A stretch of 64,000 nucleotides of DNA, taken from positions 152,343 through 216,342 of the forward strand of contig NCGY01000008.1 of assembly GCA_002281775.1 (NCBI GenBank). The letters run 5' to 3'. The stretch's first letter is position 1; every line of letters begins with the position of its first letter. The DNA comes from Hydrogenophilales bacterium 16-64-46 (GTDB lineage: Bacteria > Pseudomonadota > Gammaproteobacteria > Burkholderiales > Thiobacillaceae). Below the pieces are notes generated by a model that made no database searches, had not been told where the DNA came from, and saw only the letters and a list, made by a program, of their open reading frames with translations. The position numbers and the translations under genes are program-made. Positions 63,038 to 64,000 of the stretch are shown piece after piece.

Positions 63038-64000
63038 ATGTTCAAGAATCTGACCATCAAGCAGCGACTGGTTGCCGTCATCGGCATTCTGTCCGTACTG
63101 CTGGTTGCCGTAGGGGCAGCCGGCATCGCCGGCATGCACCATGCCAACAGTTCACTGGAAGAGGTCTACCAGCAGCGCGTGCTGCGGATGGCTCAGCTCG
63201 ACAGCATGTACGCGCTCATCACCAAGAATCAGGCCAGCGTCGCCGAGAGCGTGACCGGGCAACTCACCGCCTTCCCCGAAGAGGTGGCTGAGGTCGACAA
63301 GCGCTTGCCCCTGGTGCGCGCCGAGATCGCCCGCATCGAAGAAATCTGGAAAAGCTTTTCCGGTTCAGTAATCACGCCCGAAGGCCAGAAACTGTCCGAG
63401 ACCTTCGACGAAGCGCGCAGGCGCTATGGCCGGGAAGGCCTGGTGCCGGCGCTGGCCGCATTGTCCGCGCACGATTTCCAGCAGGCCGGGGAAATCTTCC
63501 AGGGCCCGATGCGCGAAACCTTCGTCCCGCTGCGCGCCAGCGTCGAAGCCCTGATCCAGCATCAGCAGGCCATGACCAAGCAGGATTACGAAACGGCCAT
63601 GTCGGTGTACGCCAGCATCCGCGCCGCCGTCGTCGCTGCCGTTATCGCCGGCATCGCCGTCGCCTTTGCACTGGGCTTCTTCATGATCCGTGCCATTGTC
63701 CGTCCGCTCGACGAAGCCGTGCGCGTCGCCGACGCCGTGGCCGCCGGTGACCTGACCCAGAACGTCAACGCCAGCAGCAACGACGAGATCGGTCGCCTCA
63801 TGCGCGCCATGCAGCACATGAACGAGAGTCTCTCAGAGACCATCCGCCGTGTGCGCACCGGCACCGACGCCATCAGCGTAGCGTCGAGCGAAATTGCCAC
63901 GGGCAACGCCGACCTGTCCAGCCGGACCGAATCGCAGGCCTCCAGCCTGGAAGAGACGGCCAGTTCGATGGAAGAGCTGACCAGCACCGTCAAGCAGAAC
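63038..64000 (+). CDS. Methyl-accepting chemotaxis protein (partial, runs off end)
   Basis: 321 codons are visible, open to the window end. MFKNLTIKQRLVAVIGILSVLLVAVGAAGI gives TM1 (in two halves, about 9-30); a helical periplasmic domain of the four-helix (4HB/TarH) type follows to about 188, then TM2 about 190-213, a HAMP domain (RPLDEAVRVADAVAAGDLTQ) and the start of the signalling domain with the methylation region SSRTESQASSLEETASSMEELTSTVKQN in parts (ASSLEETASSMEEL). It would report to CheA/CheW encoded just before. AGAGAGA precedes the ATG. The conserved hairpin tip lies beyond the window. Confidence 0.93.
   Translation, partial: MFKNLTIKQRLVAVIGILSVLLVAVGAAGIAGMHHANSSLEEVYQQRVLRMAQLDSMYALITKNQASVAESVTGQLTAFPEEVAEVDKRLPLVRAEIARIEEIWKSFSGSVITPEGQKLSETFDEARRRYGREGLVPALAALSAHDFQQAGEIFQGPMRETFVPLRASVEALIQHQQAMTKQDYETAMSVYASIRAAVVAAVIAGIAVAFALGFFMIRAIVRPLDEAVRVADAVAAGDLTQNVNASSNDEIGRLMRAMQHMNESLSETIRRVRTGTDAISVASSEIATGNADLSSRTESQASSLEETASSMEELTSTVKQN

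Overview
The window is from a GC-rich betaproteobacterium, most likely a chemolithoautotrophic sulfur oxidiser of the Thiobacillus/Nitrosomonadales kind. The grounds are a flavocytochrome-c sulfide dehydrogenase pair (fccAB), an ATP sulfurylase of the type used in dissimilatory sulfur oxidation, a ferric-iron ABC importer, a large urea-assimilation locus and a betaproteobacterial order of flagellar genes. The taxonomic placement is inference from gene content. I saw no tRNA, rRNA, CRISPR array, transposase gene or prophage.

Layout. 1-0.6 kb: 3' end of smc, two tandem inverted repeats, infA. 0.9-4.0 kb (minus): DUF302 protein, a coiled-coil periplasmic protein, fccA and fccB, closed by a strong terminator. 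4.0-10.4 kb (minus): fbpA-fbpB-fbpC under a promoter with a Fur-box-like spacer, followed by a translationally coupled hybrid histidine kinase. 10.4-20 kb: housekeeping and envelope genes (NlpC/P60 hydrolase, ubiB, a CHASE4-GGDEF-EAL protein, an alpha/beta hydrolase, a DinG/YoaA helicase, a Mth938-like protein). 20.1-43.4 kb: nitrogen island with an outer-membrane porin, urtABCDE, ureD-A-J-B-C-E-F-G, urea carboxylase, allophanate hydrolase, two biuretase-like cysteine hydrolases, a cupin, an NCS2-type permease and a GntR/FCD regulator. 43.4-47.7 kb: small hypotheticals, sat, a glutamine amidotransferase-like protein and a retropepsin-like protease. 47.8-59.5 kb: flgN-flgM-flgA (minus) diverging from flgBCDEFGHIJKL (plus). 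59.5-64 kb: a short protein with a CheZ-like motif, cheY, cheA, cheW and the start of a chemoreceptor gene.

How the parts fit. The nitrogen island encodes outer-membrane entry (porin), inner-membrane uptake (Urt) and two separate routes from urea to ammonia: nickel urease, and ATP-dependent urea carboxylase plus allophanate hydrolase. The two isochorismatase-fold hydrolases would feed biuret (and perhaps triuret) into the allophanate step. Four sequences in the island match sigma-54 promoters with exact -24/-12 spacing: before the porin, urtA, urea carboxylase and the second hydrolase. Each has a GTATAC or GTATGC motif close by, and most have NtrC-like sites upstream. A FadR-type GntR regulator, whose family recognises GTA-TAC cores, is encoded at the end of the island. 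I read this as NtrC/sigma-54 activation with a local GntR regulator on top, which is a testable inference.

Other points of note are a 51-codon ORF with ATGA overlaps at both ends between urtB and urtC, a perfect terminator-like hairpin inside the first codons of fbpB, a 295-bp MITE-like element exactly between flgI and flgJ, and a candidate short CheY-P phosphatase.
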